Assembly: GCF_014648915.1 (NCBI RefSeq)
Contig: NZ_BMSA01000006.1
Span: forward strand, 1 to 64,000
Direction of reading: 5' to 3'
Length of the DNA stretch: 64,000 bases
Source: Streptomyces phaeofaciens
Lineage (GTDB): Bacteria > Actinomycetota > Actinomycetes > Streptomycetales > Streptomycetaceae
The notes beneath the pieces were generated by a model, which was not told the DNA's origin, made no database searches, and saw nothing but the letters and a program-made list of their open reading frames with translations. Shown in pieces: positions 15,821 to 24,335 of this stretch. The translations under genes were made by a program, and so were the position numbers. Within the stretch, counting starts at the first letter, position 1, and each line of letters starts with the position of its first letter.

Positions 15821-17254
15821 GTGAGCCTTTGGACCTCTCTCGAACCTGCCTCCGCGACCGTGGACCCGGGTGACAGTACGACTGTGCGGCTGCGTCTGCG
15901 CAACACCGGTGACGTGGTGGACGAGTACCGCTTCGAGACGGTGGGCTCTCTCGCGCCCTGGACTGTCGTGGAGCCGCAGTCACTGCGTCTGTATCCGGGG
16001 ACGACGGGGACGGCCGAGCTGACGTTCTCCCCGCCGCGTACGCCGGACGCGACGGCCGGTCCGCATCCGTACGGGGTGCGGATCACGCCGACGGAGCATC
16101 CGGAGGCGACGAGTGTCCCGGAAGGGAACCTCACCGTCACTCCGTTCACGGAGGTGCGGGCCGAGCTGGTGCCGCCGACGGTGAAGGGCCGCTTCCGCGG
16201 CCGGCCGAGGCTGGCCGTGGACAACTTGGGCAATACGAAGCTGACGGCGTCGGTGAGTGGCAGCGACAACGGTGATCAGTTGTCGTACGACATCCGTCCG
16301 AGCAATGTGCAGGTCGAGCCGGGCCGTGCGGCGTTCGTGAAGATGACGCTGAAGCCGCGGCAGATCATCTGGTTCGGGTCGCAGGAGGACCGGCCCTACA
16401 CCCTGGCGGTGCGGCGGTCGGGTGTCGCGCCGCTGGAGGCGGCGGGCACGTACGTGCAGCGGAGTCTCCTGCCGCGCTGGCTGGGGGCCTTCCTCAGTGC
16501 CCTCGTCGCGCTGGCGATCGCGTTCGTGATGATCTGGATCGCCTACAAGCCCGAGGTCCGCACCAACGCCACCGAAAAGGTCCAGCAGGCCGGCATCGCC
16601 ACGCTGCCACCCGCCCCCTCGCCGACGTCCGAGGCACCGAAGGCCCCGTCCGCCGACGGCGCGGCACCCCCGGCCGCGACCGAGACACAGCAGGCGAACG
16701 AAGCCGGGGCCGGAGCGGGAAGCGACGGCGCCGAGAAGAAGGAGACCGATACCCAGGAGCGGACCGCGGCGACCGCGGTCCAGCAACGGGCCGCGAAGGA
16801 TCCGAGCGGACCGCACATCTGCTACCGGGTCTACGCGACGGGCCAGGGTTGGTCCGACGCGGTGTGCGACGGCGAAACGGCGGGCACGGTGGGCGGGGGG
16901 ACGCCCCTCAAGGCCGTCAACATCGCTGTGTCCGGAACCCATGGCACGTCCAGCGGCGCCTACGTCCACGACCCCGCGTCGACCAATGGTGAGGGGCACT
17001 TCCCCGACCCGTGGACGAATGCCGCCGACGGTGTCGACAACTACGTCGGCAGTACCAAGAAGGACGCCCCGAACATGCTGGGATTCACCATCAACGTCGA
17101 TGGCGGCAAGGGCGCCGTCTGCCAGTCCGCCTACGTCCACAACGATGCCTGGCTCGCCCTGGCATGCGACGAACCCGGCACCGGGTACGACTTCACCTAC
17201 GCCGGCACCCACGACAACGACTCGTGGATCGAAGCGGTCAGGCTCACGGCCTGA
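15821..17254 (+). CDS. Membrane protein with C-terminal ChW (hydrophobic W) repeat
   Basis: A 477-residue protein from GTG 15821. Residues 1-215 form two Ig-like beta domains (DPGDSTTVRLRLRNTGDVVDEYRF is typical of a COG1470-like fold). One transmembrane helix lies at ~225-246. A linker rich in Ala, Pro, Glu and Thr (~255-330) leads to a C-terminal domain at ~335-477. That domain contains GQGWSDAVCDGETAGTVGGG, which matches the Clostridial hydrophobic-W (ChW) repeat. The second half (NDAWLALACDEPG...DSWIEAVRLT) may be a diverged second copy. Similar Streptomyces proteins are called 'hydrolytic protein', but no catalytic site is visible. The N-terminal part has no signal peptide, so its topology is unclear. 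Confidence 0.82.
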   Translation: MSLWTSLEPASATVDPGDSTTVRLRLRNTGDVVDEYRFETVGSLAPWTVVEPQSLRLYPGTTGTAELTFSPPRTPDATAGPHPYGVRITPTEHPEATSVPEGNLTVTPFTEVRAELVPPTVKGRFRGRPRLAVDNLGNTKLTASVSGSDNGDQLSYDIRPSNVQVEPGRAAFVKMTLKPRQIIWFGSQEDRPYTLAVRRSGVAPLEAAGTYVQRSLLPRWLGAFLSALVALAIAFVMIWIAYKPEVRTNATEKVQQAGIATLPPAPSPTSEAPKAPSADGAAPPAATETQQANEAGAGAGSDGAEKKETDTQERTAATAVQQRAAKDPSGPHICYRVYATGQGWSDAVCDGETAGTVGGGTPLKAVNIAVSGTHGTSSGAYVHDPASTNGEGHFPDPWTNAADGVDNYVGSTKKDAPNMLGFTINVDGGKGAVCQSAYVHNDAWLALACDEPGTGYDFTYAGTHDNDSWIEAVRLTA

Positions 17255-17493
17255 TCCGAACCGTCCACCACCTGCTCCGACCCCCTCCAAGGAAGCCCTG
17301 TAGAGCCGCTGCTCAGGCGTGGTGGCACGCGAGCGGCAGCGCACCGAGGGCTTGGCGCGGGGCCGGCCGGAATCCTCTCCTCCCGCGCACAACCATTGCG
17401 TCGGTTCCGTTGTCACACCCGTGTCATAGGCTTCCGAAACTTTCCGCGACCGGTGCGTTCTTACTCCCGGTGACACGCGGTCTCCCACGGCTC

Positions 17494-20091
17494 ATGGGGG
17501 CTCGAACCACCTTGCGCAATCGCAGAATCTCCACCGCGACGGCACTCGCCGTCCTCTTCAGCTCCGTGGCGTTGACGGGTCTGGGGTCCACGGCCGCCCA
17601 CGCCGACGACCACGCCGTCCTGCCCGTCGCCTCCGTCGCCGACGTCGTCGTGGACAGCGTGCACCAGCGCGTCTTCGTCAGTGACCCGACCGGCGGCAAG
17701 GTCGTCGCCACCGACTACAGCGGCAACGTCGTCGGGACGCTCGGCTCGCTGCCGGAGGCGGGCGGCCTGGAAATCTCGGCCGACTCGCAGACGCTGTACG
17801 TGGCCGTCGAGGGCAGCGACGAGATCGCGGCGATCGACACGGCGGGCCTCACCGAGTCCGCGCGCTACTCGACCGGCACCGCCGACGCCCCGACGACCCT
17901 CGCCCGCGCCGGCGGGAAGCTGTGGTTCGGCTACGGCAAGGCGACGTACGGGAACATCGGCTCCCTCGACCTCTCCGGCCCGGAGCCCGTCCTCGCCGTG
18001 GCCCAGGACAGCGGCAGCCGCTGGTACTACGCGCCCAGGCTGGCGTCCAACCCGGCCGCGCCCGGTGTGCTGGCCGCGGGGGTGCCCGGCCTCAGCCCCT
18101 CCGCCGTGGCGACCTACGACGTCTCCGGCGCGGACGCTCCCAAGCTCCTGGCCCAGGGCCAGGCCGGCAGCAACCTGCGCGACCTCGCGGTGACCCCCGA
18201 CGGCGACCAGGTCGTCACGGCCAGCGGCGCGCCCTACAAGCACCAGGTCCTGTCCACCACCGACCTGGAGGAAGTCGGCAGCTACCCGACCGACGCCTAC
18301 CCGAACGCCGTCGACATCGCCGCGGACGGCACCGTCGCCGCGGGCATCGACGGCATCTACGAGCCGGACGTCTACATATTCAAGCCCGGCACCACCGAGC
18401 CGGTCCGCCGGTACGACTTCGCCGACACGGGCACCGGCACCCTGGTTCCGGACGGCCTGGCCTGGGAGCCGGACGGCAACCACCTCTTCGCGGTCACCGA
18501 GAGCGGCAGCACGTACCGCCTCAACACGCTGAACGCGCCGACCAAGGCCGTCACCACGGTGACGGTGAACGCGCCCGCCTCGGCCGTTCCCGGCAAGTCG
18601 CTGACCGTCACGGGGAAGGTCGGCGGCGGCGACGCGCTGCCGGCCGGGACGTCGCTGACGGTCACCCGTACCGACGCGCAGTCGCCGTCGGGCGAGACGC
18701 TGGCTCCGGTGACCACGGGCGAGGACGGGACGTTCTCCTTCGCCGACGTCCCGCCGGTCGAGGGGGACGTGAAGTACACCGTCTCCTACGCCGGTGACGC
18801 GGGCCACGCTCCCGCGTCCGCCACGCAGACCGTGGCCGTGGCCCGCAGCGTCACCACGGTGACGGTGAGCGCGCCCGCCTCGGCCGTTCCCGGCAAGTCG
18901 CTGACCGTCACGGGGAAGGTCGGCGGCGGCGACGCGCTGCCGGCCGGGACGTCGCTGACGGTCACCCGTACCGACGCGCAGTCGCCGTCGGGCAAGGCGC
19001 TGGCTCCGGTGACCACGGGCGAGGACGGGACGTTCTCCTTCGCCGACGTCCCGCCGGTCGAGGGCGGCGTGAAGTACACCGTCTCCTACGCCGGTGACGC
19101 GGGCCACGCTCCCGCGTCCGCCACACGGACCGTGGCCGTCTCCCGCAACGCCACCACGGTGACGGTGAGCGCGCCCGCCACGGCCACCCGCGCCAAGGCG
19201 CTGACCGTCACCGGCAAGATCGCCAACGCCACGGCGCTGCCGGCCGGCACCGTCCTCACCGTCAAGCGCACGGACCTCGACACGCCCTCCGGCAAGGCGC
19301 TCACCTCGGTGAAGACCAAGGCCGACGGGACGTTCTCCTTCACCGACACCCCGCCCGCCGGCGGGAGCGTGAAGTACACGGTCTCCTACGCGGGCGACAC
19401 GACCCGCGCACCGGCCTCGGGCTCCGACACCGTGGCCGTCTCCCGGACCGCCACGACGCTGAGCCTGAACAACAACGGCAAGGTGTACGCGTACGGCAAG
19501 GACGTCACCTTCACCGCGCACCTGGGTACCACCTACAAGAACCGCACGGTGGAGATCTGGGCCGACCCCTACGGCTCGGACAAGCCCAAGGTCCTGGTGA
19601 AGAAGGCGACGGTCAACTCCAGCGGAAACGTCTCCGCCGTGGTGGACATGAAGCGGGACACCACGGTCACCGCGGTCTTCGCCGGTGACGCCCGCACCGC
19701 CCCGAAGTCGGTCAAGGTCACCGCGTACGCCAACGTGAGCGTCTCCACCTCGCTGACGAAGTACTACAAGACGGCCAAGATCAGCTCGAGCTCCCCGACC
19801 TACTACTGGTACCGCAAGAACACCGGCCCGCTGTTCACCACCACGATGAGCTACTACCCGGGCCGCGAACACCGGCTGGACATCGACGTCTACTACCAGG
19901 GCCAGTGGCACCGCGGTTACGACGAGTACTTCGCACTGGGCAGCAACGGCAAGAGCGTCATCGACCTCGGCGCCTCCGACGAGGCGGGCCTCCGTGTCCG
20001 GGTCCGGTCGGCCTACATCAACGAGTCCTCCGGCGACAACGTCAACTCCACCACCTACAGCTCCTGGAAGTACATCTACTTCACCAACTGA
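17494..20091 (+). CDS. Secreted beta-propeller protein with three tandem Ig-like repeats
   Basis: An 865-residue exported protein. A signal peptide of ~38 residues ends at AAHA-DD. Residues ~40-345 read as a YVTN-type beta-propeller (VVVDSVHQRVFVSDPTGG, LEISADSQTLYVAV, WEPDGNHLFAV). Residues ~351-650 are three Ig-like repeats of exactly 100 residues each (TVTVxAPAxA...YTVSYAGDxxxAPASxxxTVAV). The first two are almost identical at DNA level. The last ~215 residues form an Ig-like domain and a Tyr-rich beta domain. ATG 17494 has no strong ribosome site; TTG 17512 and GTG 17470 are alternatives. The protein is probably cell-surface or extracellular, with unknown ligand. Confidence 0.85.
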   Translation: MGARTTLRNRRISTATALAVLFSSVALTGLGSTAAHADDHAVLPVASVADVVVDSVHQRVFVSDPTGGKVVATDYSGNVVGTLGSLPEAGGLEISADSQTLYVAVEGSDEIAAIDTAGLTESARYSTGTADAPTTLARAGGKLWFGYGKATYGNIGSLDLSGPEPVLAVAQDSGSRWYYAPRLASNPAAPGVLAAGVPGLSPSAVATYDVSGADAPKLLAQGQAGSNLRDLAVTPDGDQVVTASGAPYKHQVLSTTDLEEVGSYPTDAYPNAVDIAADGTVAAGIDGIYEPDVYIFKPGTTEPVRRYDFADTGTGTLVPDGLAWEPDGNHLFAVTESGSTYRLNTLNAPTKAVTTVTVNAPASAVPGKSLTVTGKVGGGDALPAGTSLTVTRTDAQSPSGETLAPVTTGEDGTFSFADVPPVEGDVKYTVSYAGDAGHAPASATQTVAVARSVTTVTVSAPASAVPGKSLTVTGKVGGGDALPAGTSLTVTRTDAQSPSGKALAPVTTGEDGTFSFADVPPVEGGVKYTVSYAGDAGHAPASATRTVAVSRNATTVTVSAPATATRAKALTVTGKIANATALPAGTVLTVKRTDLDTPSGKALTSVKTKADGTFSFTDTPPAGGSVKYTVSYAGDTTRAPASGSDTVAVSRTATTLSLNNNGKVYAYGKDVTFTAHLGTTYKNRTVEIWADPYGSDKPKVLVKKATVNSSGNVSAVVDMKRDTTVTAVFAGDARTAPKSVKVTAYANVSVSTSLTKYYKTAKISSSSPTYYWYRKNTGPLFTTTMSYYPGREHRLDIDVYYQGQWHRGYDEYFALGSNGKSVIDLGASDEAGLRVRVRSAYINESSGDNVNSTTYSSWKYIYFTN
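18547..19446 (+). repeat. Three 300-bp in-frame tandem repeats
   Basis: The unit 18547-18846 and the unit 18847-19146 differ at only a handful of bases over 300 bp. The third, 19147-19446, keeps the exact period but has diverged. Each encodes one 100-residue Ig-like domain. The near identity of the first two points to a recent duplication or gene conversion. Confidence 0.9.
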
Positions 20092-20114
20092 CCCACGGTC
20101 CCGGACCGTCCGCC

Positions 20115-20150
20115 GAGAAGCCCCGAGCCGCCCGTCGGCCGGGGCTTCTC
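20115..20150. terminator. Terminator hairpin after the propeller/Ig gene
   Basis: GAGAAGCCCC (20115-20124) pairs perfectly with GGGGCTTCTC (20141-20150), 24 bp after the stop codon at 20091. Confidence 0.7.
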
Positions 20151-20290
20151 CGGCTGTGTCCGTGGAGCGGGGCCGGAACCGTCACCGGCCTTGTCGACGT
20201 GCACGTATCAGGCACGGGGAGTGCCTGGGACACCGTCCCGGACGGGGACACGACCGCACAGGCCGACGGATGGATGCGAGTACGGACCGC

Positions 20291-21727
20291 ATGGACGCAA
20301 CCCCGACCCACGACGACGTAGCGGAGTTCGCGCACCTGCTGGCGCGTCTGAAGGAGCGCACGGACCGCAGCTACGCGGCGCTGGCGCACCGGCTGGGCGT
20401 GAACGCCTCCACGCTGCACCGCTACTGCGCCGGGGAGTCGGTCCCCCTGGACTTCACCGTGATCGAGCGGTTCGCCGTGCTCTGCGGAGCGTCCCCCGAG
20501 GAGCGCGGCGAGTTGCACCGCCGGTGGATCCTGGCGGTCGCGGCACGGCAACGGCCCCGCCCGTCCGCCGCCCGGCGGGCCCCGGCACCGGCCCCGGCAC
20601 CCGAGGACACCACGAGCACCGCGGCACCGACCATGTCCGCGTCCGCGTCCGCGTCCACGTCCGCGTCCGCGTCCGCGAGCCGCGGCGGTCCGGTGGGCCA
20701 GGCACCGGAGTCGGCCCCGTCGGCCGGCCGGTGGACCCGAGCCGGGCGCCTGCGTCGACGGTCCGTGCGATCGACGGCGCTTGCGGCATCGCTCGCCGTC
20801 GCGCTCGCCGGTCTCGTCTCCTCCGCCGCCGGACCCCCGTCCGGTGGGGGCGGGTCGTCGGCTGCCGCCCGCGTCACACCGCAACCCTCGGCGCCGGCCG
20901 CGGACCGAGGGGGCGGTCCCCTTGCCGGACCCCCGTCCGCCGGCGGTGGGCCGTCGGCCTCCGCCCTTGCCACACCGGGACCCTCGGCCTCGGCCGGAGG
21001 CGGAGGCGGAAGCGGAGACGGAGGCGACGGCGGCAGCCCGCAGGAGAACCGGGCGAGCGCCGGCGCGGTCCCCGCACAGGACCCGCTCACCTGGACGTCC
21101 AACTCCCAGGTCTGGCAACGCGAATGCGAGCACGACTACGTCATCGCCAAGCCACCTCAGCAGGTCCCGCCGCCGCCGGCCCCGGCGGACGCCGAGGCGT
21201 GGGCCGTGTCCCAGCAGGCCGTGCACGGGCGCACCACCGATCTGCGGATCTCGGTGCAGGGACGCGGCTCCGCCGCCGTCGTCCTGGAGGCCCTGCACGT
21301 GCGCGTGGTCGGCCGCACCACCCCCGCCGTCCGCCGGGGCATCGCCTACTCCACGTACGAGGGCTGCGGCGCCCCCCTCGTCCCCCGCCACTTCTCCGTG
21401 GACCTCGACGCGCGCCGGACCCTGGCCCGTTCGGTACCCGGCGACGACCCGGACGGACCGAACACCGCGGTCGACTTCCCCTACCAGGTGTCCCTGACGG
21501 AGCCGGAGGTCCTGCTGGTCTCAGCGCGCACCGAGTCCTGCACCTGCGACTGGTACCTGGAGCTCGACTGGTCCTCACAGGGTCGGACCGGCACGGTACG
21601 CATCGACGACCACGGCCGCCCGTTCCGCACCACCAGCATCAACGGGCTGCCGCACTACTGGTACCGCAACCCCCGTGGCTGGATCCCCATGACCACCGCC
21701 TACGACAAGTCGGAGACCGGCGGCTGA
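20291..21727 (+). CDS. XRE-type HTH protein with membrane helix and extracytoplasmic domain
   Basis: A 478-residue protein from ATG 20291 (ATG 20270 is equally possible). Residues ~6-65 are a Cro/C1-type helix-turn-helix (RSYAALAHRLGVNASTLHRYC). A linker with (Ser-Ala)n runs follows, then one transmembrane helix near ~155-178. A Gly/Ser/Pro-rich stretch leads to a folded C-terminal domain (~255-478) with cysteine pairs (QRECEHDY, ESCTCDWYLELDW). A cytoplasmic DNA-binding head joined to an outer domain suggests a one-component membrane regulator, a design common in Streptomyces. No target site can be named from the sequence. The following DUF4232 gene is convergent. Confidence 0.78.
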   Translation: MDATPTHDDVAEFAHLLARLKERTDRSYAALAHRLGVNASTLHRYCAGESVPLDFTVIERFAVLCGASPEERGELHRRWILAVAARQRPRPSAARRAPAPAPAPEDTTSTAAPTMSASASASTSASASASRGGPVGQAPESAPSAGRWTRAGRLRRRSVRSTALAASLAVALAGLVSSAAGPPSGGGGSSAAARVTPQPSAPAADRGGGPLAGPPSAGGGPSASALATPGPSASAGGGGGSGDGGDGGSPQENRASAGAVPAQDPLTWTSNSQVWQRECEHDYVIAKPPQQVPPPPAPADAEAWAVSQQAVHGRTTDLRISVQGRGSAAVVLEALHVRVVGRTTPAVRRGIAYSTYEGCGAPLVPRHFSVDLDARRTLARSVPGDDPDGPNTAVDFPYQVSLTEPEVLLVSARTESCTCDWYLELDWSSQGRTGTVRIDDHGRPFRTTSINGLPHYWYRNPRGWIPMTTAYDKSETGG

Positions 21728-21743
21728 CGAAGCCGCCGGGCCG

Positions 21744-22355
21744 TCACTTCGACATGATGAAATCCAGGGCGTAACCGGGAGCGGTCGTCCAGTAGGTGAC
21801 GCGCTGGAAGTCGTTGGCGTACAGCGTCTCGACGGGCATGGGGACGTCGATCGGCCCGCCCGCGGTGCTGCCGGCCTTACGGCCCTGGAGGGTGAGGGTG
21901 ATGCTCTTGGCCTCGTACTCGTCCATGGGGCCGTTGACGAGCAGAGCTGCGTACGCCTCCTCGCCCGGGGCGAGGGTGAGGGGCACCCCCGGGTTCGGGT
22001 CGCTCTCCTCGATCACGGGGGCCGTGGTCCGACCGTCACCGAGCCGCACGAGGGGGTAGCGGTAGAGGTTGCACTTCTTGTCGCCGGCGTTCTGGACGCT
22101 GAGCAGGAGGTGCCTGGCGTCCACGCTGTCCGCGGGCTCCTTCACGGCGGACACCCCGAGGACCTGCTGGGAGCAGGCGGCGACGGTGCCCTTGGCGCCA
22201 CTGCCGCCCGAGCCGTGCGTCACCGAGGTCTGGGCCTTCCCGTTGCCCGTCCGCGGTCCGGTGGCGGACGCCTGTGCCGACACACCACACCCGAGCGCCA
22301 GGACGAGGCCCGCGGACACGGCCACGCGGCGGCTCACGAAAGACTTCACGTTCAT
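21744..22355 (-). CDS. Secreted DUF4232 protein
   Basis: A 203-residue exported protein. ATG (22355 on the minus strand) follows AGAAGGAA, which rejects the longer upstream frame. A signal peptide of ~30 residues ends near AQASA. The mature part has a DUF4232-like beta-sandwich (QNAGDKKCNLYRYPLVRLGD, LAPGEEAYAALLV) with a possible disulfide between the two cysteines near ~61 and ~93. DUF4232 proteins are very common in Streptomyces, mostly surface lipoproteins; this one has no lipobox cysteine. Function unknown. Confidence 0.82.
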   Translation of the reverse strand: MNVKSFVSRRVAVSAGLVLALGCGVSAQASATGPRTGNGKAQTSVTHGSGGSGAKGTVAACSQQVLGVSAVKEPADSVDARHLLLSVQNAGDKKCNLYRYPLVRLGDGRTTAPVIEESDPNPGVPLTLAPGEEAYAALLVNGPMDEYEAKSITLTLQGRKAGSTAGGPIDVPMPVETLYANDFQRVTYWTTAPGYALDFIMSK

Positions 22356-22592
22356 CTGCGTGTTCCTTCTCTGATCGGTACGAGGTCGCGGGTACCGGCG
22401 GCGGCGAAGGCGGTCGGCCGCTTCGTCCGGTGCGACAGCCAGAGCATCGGATGCCTCCCGAGCCTGGGACAACGGCCGCCGCCCACCTCGCAACGGCGCA
22501 CCGTCCCACCCCCGACGACCTGCGGAAACACGGAAGCCTGGGATGCCGGTCCGGGACGGGGACGCCGTGCGCCGCCCGCCGCGCGCTCCACG

Positions 22593-24335
22593 TCAGTTCG
22601 CCGCGTCCCGCTGCGCGGCGCCCTTCGACGCGTCCTTCGTGGCGGCCTCCCAGACGCCCGCCGCCACCTTCTGCGCGAACTCCGTCGGCGACGGCTCGTT
22701 CGGCAGCTGCGCGGGCACCGACGTGCCCTTCCCGCTGCCCGCCCGGTCGGCGAACAGCGCGACCGTCAGGGCGAGCCGGCGGTCGTACCCGGTGGCCCAC
22801 ACGGTCCGCCGGGTGATCCCGCCACCCGCCCCGGCCAGGGCGAAACCCCGCGACTCCACCGGGCCCGCGGAGCCGTCGGCGGCGACGGCGGAGGGCGTCG
22901 GTCCGGCCCCCGACCGGGCACCCACGACCAGCGCCTCCCTCTCGTCCAGGGCCCGCCGCACCTCGGGACGTGCCTGGTAGACGGTGCGGCCCTCCCGTGT
23001 GATGCGGGCGACGGTGTACGGGGTGGCGTACCTGCCGTCCGCCGCCACCGTCGCGAACGCCGATGTCAGGTTCAGCGGGGTCGGCGCCGTCGTCCTCAGC
23101 AGCTTGCCCAACGGCTCGCCCACGTGTCCCACCTCGCCGAACGGGTCCAGAACCGTCCCCGCCTCCACCGCCCCGCTCACCGCGTCGTTGAACGACTGCC
23201 GCGCGTAGTCCGAGCCCCCGTACAGCAGCCGCACCGCCCCGTCGCCGGGCACCACGCCCACGACGGCGGTGTGCACCCGCACGCCCTTGCCCCCGGGATG
23301 CTCCTGCACCCGTTGGGTGGCGCTGTCCTGCAACGCCAGGTCGAAGGTGGTCGTCACGCTGTAGCCGCCGCTCGCGAGCCGGTCCTCGGTGATGCCGAGC
23401 CGGTCGGCGGCCTCCTTCGCGGCGATGTCGATCAGGTACTGCCGCTGCCCCTCGGTCTCTCCCGGCGGATAGAACCGGAACGCCGGGAAACGCGCCGCGG
23501 CCCGCTGCCTCGCCGTGATGTTCCCGCTCGCGGCCATCGCGTCGAGCACCCACTCCCAGCGGTTCTCCAGCTTCGCGGTCACCTTCGGATCGGAGCCCGC
23601 CTTCTCGTAGTACGAGGGGATGTTGACGATGGCCGCCAGCGCGGCGCCCTGGGCGACCGTCAGGCTCTTGGCGTCCACGCCGAAGTAGTTGCGCGCGGCG
23701 GACTGGATCCCGGCGGCACCCCGCCCGAAGTACACGGTGTCGAGATAGCCCTCGAGGATCTCGTCCTTGGTGCGGGTGCGGTCCAGCTTGATCGCGATGA
23801 GCGCCTCACGCGCCTTGCGGGACAAGGAGTGTTCCGGGCTGAGCAGCGCGTTCTTCACGTACTGCTGGGTGATGGTGGAGCCGCCCTGCGGGTCGCCGCC
23901 GGTCAGCGTCGCCAGCGTGGCCCGCGCGATGGCCCGCGGCGAGATCCCGGTGTCCGTGCGGAAGGAACGGTTCTCCGCGGCGATCACCGCGTCCTGCACA
24001 TGCCGGGGGACCGCCGACAAGGGGATGTCCTGCCGGTCGACCGGCCCGCGCCGGCCGAGATAGGCGCCCCCCGAGTCGAGGAACACGGTGCTCTGGGTGA
24101 CGGTCTCGGGGTGGGGCTTCGGAATGGACGTCAGGTGGTACGCCACGAGGGCCGCCGCACACAGCGTCGCGATCAGCGTGAGGAAGGCGTAGCACAGCCG
24201 GCGCAGCCGCCGACCCCGGTTGCGCCGGAGCCGGATCCGCAGCGGCGCCCGCTCGCGGTGCCGGCTCCGGCGCTCCGCCGGCACCTCCTGCCCCGGCCGC
24301 CGCGCCGCACGCCGCCCGCTCCCGGTCAGGTTCAT
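22593..24335 (-). CDS. Class A penicillin-binding protein with decayed transpeptidase domain
   Basis: A 580-residue protein. A basic N-terminus and one membrane anchor (~47-68) precede a GT51 transglycosylase domain (~75-255) with its motifs: AAENRSF (Glu121), GGSTITQQ, and KDEILEGYLDTVYFG. The transpeptidase part is degraded. The SxxK region reads AGTVLDPF where PGSSFKPF is expected, and most of the domain between this and PLNLTSAFATVAADG is missing. The KTGT motif is replaced by GGGITRRT. It is therefore shorter than usual class A enzymes (about 700 or more) and is probably only a glycan polymerase. Its ATG overlaps the stop of the sigma-like gene (ATGA), so the two are translationally coupled. 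Confidence 0.85.
   Translation of the reverse strand: MNLTGSGRRAARRPGQEVPAERRSRHRERAPLRIRLRRNRGRRLRRLCYAFLTLIATLCAAALVAYHLTSIPKPHPETVTQSTVFLDSGGAYLGRRGPVDRQDIPLSAVPRHVQDAVIAAENRSFRTDTGISPRAIARATLATLTGGDPQGGSTITQQYVKNALLSPEHSLSRKAREALIAIKLDRTRTKDEILEGYLDTVYFGRGAAGIQSAARNYFGVDAKSLTVAQGAALAAIVNIPSYYEKAGSDPKVTAKLENRWEWVLDAMAASGNITARQRAAARFPAFRFYPPGETEGQRQYLIDIAAKEAADRLGITEDRLASGGYSVTTTFDLALQDSATQRVQEHPGGKGVRVHTAVVGVVPGDGAVRLLYGGSDYARQSFNDAVSGAVEAGTVLDPFGEVGHVGEPLGKLLRTTAPTPLNLTSAFATVAADGRYATPYTVARITREGRTVYQARPEVRRALDEREALVVGARSGAGPTPSAVAADGSAGPVESRGFALAGAGGGITRRTVWATGYDRRLALTVALFADRAGSGKGTSVPAQLPNEPSPTEFAQKVAAGVWEAATKDASKGAAQRDAAN

Noticed and set aside
18547..19446. CRISPR-like array
   Set aside because: The repeats are 300 bp, contiguous and coding, without spacers. 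I saw no CRISPR array or cas gene in the window.
17461..19911. 816-residue open frame on the minus strand
   Set aside because: Shadow of the beta-propeller/Ig gene; it only repeats the tandem structure of the sense strand.
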